Source: CALIKW01 sp038998005 (lineage in GTDB: Archaea; Aenigmatarchaeota; Aenigmatarchaeia; CG10238-14; SCSR01). Taken from it: a stretch of DNA of 5,366 nucleotides. Each line of letters opens with the position of its first letter. Within the stretch, counting starts at the first letter, position 1. The notes beneath the pieces were generated by a model that was not told the origin of the DNA, searched no databases, and saw only the letters and a program-made list of their open reading frames with translations. The DNA lies in NCBI GenBank assembly GCA_038998005.1, contig JAVZIY010000048.1, forward strand, positions 1 to 5,366, in the 5' to 3' direction. The position numbers and the translations under genes were made by a program. Below, piece after piece: positions 3,499 through 5,366 of the stretch.

Positions 3499-3699
3499 TT
3501 AAACTTTAACTATGCTATTTTTTCGCCACTTCTCATATTCCTTTCTTCTTGGATAAATACAACCAGCATCTCCCACATCATACTCACATCCAGAACACTC
3601 ATAAAATTCAACTTCTTTTGGAGGATTATGCTTTTCACATTTCCTTTTTGGTGTATCTCCAAGAATTTTCCTTATGGTTGTTACATATATCTCTTCCAA
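3499..3699 (-). CDS. Small Cys/His-rich protein, possible metal-binding
   Basis: A 66-aa protein I cannot assign to a family. It has a possible metal site built from C21, H24, C35, C38 and C47: CEKH (21-24), then ECSGCEYDVGDAGCIYP (34-50). C-x2-H plus C-x2-C would make a zinc-ribbon-like set, with C47 as an extra or alternative ligand. The N-terminus (MEEIYVTTIRKIL) looks like a strand and helix, and the C-terminus is basic (RRKEYEKWRKNSIVKV), which would suit RNA or DNA binding. The only start available is TTG (3699-3697): an in-frame TAA stands at 3723-3721 with no ATG or GTG between. It is divergent from thiI (63-bp spacer) and is followed 36 nt later by tRNA-Ser on the same strand, so a link with tRNA metabolism is possible but unproven. 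Confidence 0.65.
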   Translation of the reverse strand: MEEIYVTTIRKILGDTPKRKCEKHNPPKEVEFYECSGCEYDVGDAGCIYPRRKEYEKWRKNSIVKV

Positions 3700-3725
3700 A
3701 GACCCTTCTTTAAATAATCCTTATC

Positions 3726-3740
3726 TAAAAATAAATTTTT
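3726..3740. promoter_or_regulatory. Shared AT box between the Cys/His gene and thiI
   Basis: AAAAATAAATTTTTC is centred about 30 bp upstream of the thiI ATG and, on the other strand, about 34 bp upstream of the TTG start. It could serve as TATA box for both directions, giving a leaderless thiI mRNA and a leader of roughly 10 nt for the minus-strand gene. Confidence 0.4.
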
Positions 3741-3762
3741 CTATCCTTAAAACTATAATTGC

Positions 3763-4920
3763 ATGAAAATAGAATACGATGAAATTTTGATAAGATATGG
3801 TGAAATTTTTCTAAAGTCCGAAATGGTTAGAAGAATCTATGAAAAAAAACTTGTTAAAAACATAAAAAATTTTTTGAAAAAAGATGGAGTAAAATTTGAA
3901 ATTTATAGGAAAAGAGGGAGAATTTTTATTAAAACTAAAGAAATTTTAAAAAGTTCTAAAATTTTGAAAAAAATCTTCGGAATAGTTTCCTTTTCTCCTT
4001 GCATTCATTTAAAAACTTCTAAAAAAGAAGACATAATAAACTTTTTTAAACAAAATTTTTCTCAATTTATTAAGCCTGGAGAAACTTTTTCCCTTAAAGT
4101 TAAAAGAGTTGGTAAGCATACGTATTCAAGTCAACAGTTAGCTAGAGAAGCTGGAAAAGTTATAAAAAGAAAAGTTAATCTTTCAATACCTGATGTAAAA
4201 ATCTTTATAGAGGTTAGAGAAGATGATACATATATTTATAAAAAAATAGTTAAAGGGTTGGGAGGAATGCCTGTTAGTACTTCTGGAAAGGTTTTAGCAT
4301 TAATTTCAGGCGGAATAGATTCTCCTGTAGCATCCTGGTTTGCTATGAAAAGAGGATGTAAAGTAGTTTTTATCCATTTTCATTCTTTCCCTTTGTTGTC
4401 AAAAGCGAGTATAGAAAAAACTAAGGAATTAATTAAAATTTTAAGCGAATATCAAGGCAAAAGCAGAATTTATTTTATTCCTTTTGCAGAGATTCAAATG
4501 AAAATAAAAACTTTAGCTCCTATAAAATATAGAATAGTCCTTTATAGAAGGGCTATGGTTAAAATTTCAGAAGAAATAGCAAAAAGAGAAAATGCAAAAG
4601 CTTTAGTAACTGGAGAAAGCCTTGCTCAAGTTTCTTCTCAAACTTTGGAAAATTTAGCAGTTATAAATGAAGCAGCAAGTACCCCAATATTAAGACCTTT
4701 GATAGGGATGGATAAAAATGAAATAATAAAAATTGCTAAAAAAATAAAAACTTATGAAATTTCTATCAAACCTCAAGAGGATTGCTGTACTTTATTTGTC
4801 CCAAAGCATCCGACAACAAAAGCAAAGCTTGAAGTTATTAAAAAACTTGAGAAAAAAATTGAAATTGAAAAATTAATTGATAAAGCAACAAAAGAAGCCG
4901 AAGTTGTTGAAGTTGACTGA
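3763..4920 (+). CDS. thiI: tRNA 4-thiouridine synthase ThiI, archaeal form
   Basis: Enzyme that adenylates U8 of tRNA and replaces its oxygen with sulfur to give 4-thiouridine. It has 385 residues. The N-terminal ferredoxin-like and THUMP domains (about 1-165) bind tRNA; note YDEILIRYGEIFLKS at 5-19 and QQLAREAGKVI at 124-134. The C-terminal PP-loop ATPase domain (about 175-385) carries the nucleotide-binding SGGIDS (182-187), then VTGESLAQVSSQTLENL (282-298) and LRPLIGMDKNEII (310-322), all family signatures. EDCCTLFVPKHP (339-350) is the family's cysteine motif, where C341 or C342 corresponds to the catalytic Cys of bacterial ThiI. There is no C-terminal rhodanese domain, so sulfur must come from another donor. 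Only four cysteines are present (80, 199, 341, 342). The ATG at 3763 is at leaderless distance from an AT box. Confidence 0.95.
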   Translation: MKIEYDEILIRYGEIFLKSEMVRRIYEKKLVKNIKNFLKKDGVKFEIYRKRGRIFIKTKEILKSSKILKKIFGIVSFSPCIHLKTSKKEDIINFFKQNFSQFIKPGETFSLKVKRVGKHTYSSQQLAREAGKVIKRKVNLSIPDVKIFIEVREDDTYIYKKIVKGLGGMPVSTSGKVLALISGGIDSPVASWFAMKRGCKVVFIHFHSFPLLSKASIEKTKELIKILSEYQGKSRIYFIPFAEIQMKIKTLAPIKYRIVLYRRAMVKISEEIAKRENAKALVTGESLAQVSSQTLENLAVINEAASTPILRPLIGMDKNEIIKIAKKIKTYEISIKPQEDCCTLFVPKHPTTKAKLEVIKKLEKKIEIEKLIDKATKEAEVVEVD

Positions 4921-4924
4921 ATCC

Positions 4925-4937
4925 TTTTTACTTTTTT
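4925..4937 (+). terminator. Oligo-T terminator after thiI
   Basis: T5 and T6 tracts separated by AC follow the thiI stop by 4 nt. This would suit intrinsic archaeal termination. The same AT-rich 34-bp spacer may also contain the ZIP promoter, so read-through or co-transcription cannot be excluded. Confidence 0.4.
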
Positions 4938-4954
4938 AAGATTAAAATATAAAC

Positions 4955-5366
4955 ATGGAACTATTGATGATAGTTGTAAGTACAATTCTAATAAGCGTAA
5001 TTTCGTTCATAGGATTGTTGGTTTTGGTAATTAAAGAAAAACTACTNNNNNNNNNNTCTTTTCTTCACATTTTGCCAGAAGCTATGGAAAAAAGTGCAAA
5101 TATGGAAATATTTGCTTCGGTTTTAATTGGCTATATTTTTCTCTATTTTTTTGAAAAATTTTTGCTTTGGCATCATTGCCATAAAGTTGAGCATATTCAC
5201 ACTTTGGGATATGCAAATTTAATTTCTGATTCTATTCACAACTTTGTTGATGGTTTAATAATAGCTGCTAGTTTTCTAACAAGTCTTAGCTTAGGAATAG
5301 TGAGTAGTTTTGCTGTTGCTTTTCACGAAATACCACAAGAAATAGGAGACTTTGGAGTTTTACTTT
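4955..5366 (+). CDS. ZIP-family divalent metal transporter, 3' end cut and internal gap
   Basis: Membrane permease for zinc or related divalent cations. From the ATG at 4955 it starts with a hydrophobic first helix (MIVVSTILISVISFIGLLVL, residues 5-24) ending in KEKLL, then runs into ten N. After the gap, in the same frame, come FLHILPEA (end of helix 2), a third helix (IFASVLIGYIFLYFFEKFLL) and a histidine-rich loop (WHHCHKVEHIHT), a usual metal-binding element. Helix 4 carries the transport-site signature HNFVDGLIIAASF. Helix 5 carries HEIPQEIGDFGVLL, close to the LIV-1-type HExPHExGD motif. The right edge cuts the gene inside helix 5; three further helices would be expected. Helix 2 is largely missing at the N run. 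It lies 34 bp after thiI on the same strand, but there is no functional link. Confidence 0.93.
   Translation, partial: MELLMIVVSTILISVISFIGLLVLVIKEKLXXXXSFLHILPEAMEKSANMEIFASVLIGYIFLYFFEKFLLWHHCHKVEHIHTLGYANLISDSIHNFVDGLIIAASFLTSLSLGIVSSFAVAFHEIPQEIGDFGVLL
5047..5056. other. Assembly gap (10 N) inside the ZIP gene
   Basis: Ten undetermined bases. The gap keeps the reading frame, but family structure between KEKLL and FLHILPEA normally includes most of helix 2, about 18-20 residues. Ten bases cannot encode that, so the run is probably a placeholder for a gap of unknown length. Confidence 0.8.

Noticed and set aside
4963..4975. TGATGAT resembling a box C of a C/D guide RNA
   Set aside because: It lies inside the ZIP coding sequence, and no properly spaced D', C' or D boxes follow.
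4773..4985. Minus-strand 70-codon frame at the end of thiI
   Set aside because: It overlaps the conserved ThiI C-terminus and the ZIP start, and has no promoter or family resemblance.
1..5366. CRISPR array, insertion sequence or long direct repeats
   Set aside because: I saw no regularly spaced repeats, transposase motifs or terminal inverted repeats. The repeated A/T runs are compositional.

Overview
The window is archaeal and clearly AT-rich. It carries archaeal-type ribosomal proteins L18e, L13 and S9 in their usual archaeal order, a ThiI with no rhodanese domain, two tRNA genes without an encoded CCA, and TATA-like boxes about 25 bp upstream of several start codons, which suggests leaderless transcripts. 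The small hypothetical genes, very short spacers, GTG/TTG starts and a tiny non-canonical tRNA intron fit a reduced DPANN-type archaeon, and GC-rich tRNA stems in an AT-rich genome hint at a thermophile. Both taxonomic statements are inference. A 10-base run of N marks a draft assembly.

Layout: Positions 1-1413 hold a tightly packed minus-strand operon: rpl18e, an unrecognised 73-aa gene, rpl13, and rps9 running off the left edge. Neighbouring genes are separated by 4 nt or overlap by 4 and 7 nt, so translational coupling is likely. A divergent promoter region (1414-1506) also serves a 95-aa orphan gene on the plus strand (1507-1794). It converges on a minus-strand tRNA-Gly(CCC) (1862-1934) that has an unusual C33. 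Positions 1935-2423 look nearly empty, but hold a 21-codon, almost pure glutamate mini-ORF with its own TATA box and Shine-Dalgarno-like site, and the frame-disrupted remains of a gene of about 80 codons (2187-2432).

Next come a minus-strand nucleotidyltransferase-fold protein (2424-3068) and, divergent from it, a 72-aa orphan gene (3109-3327). A minus-strand tRNA-Ser(GGA) (3362-3462) follows, interrupted by a 16-nt intron between positions 29 and 30 with a textbook bulge-helix-bulge. Upstream of it is a small Cys/His protein (3499-3699). Divergent from that is thiI (3763-4920), then a ZIP-family metal transporter (4955 to the right edge) containing the assembly gap.

The common theme is translation: ribosomal proteins, two tRNAs, and ThiI, which makes 4-thiouridine at tRNA position 8. 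Both tRNAs here have U8 and are potential ThiI substrates. The most interesting signal is the minimal non-canonical intron in tRNA-Ser; after it come C33 in tRNA-Gly, the acidic mini-ORF, and the unknown gene embedded in the ribosomal operon.
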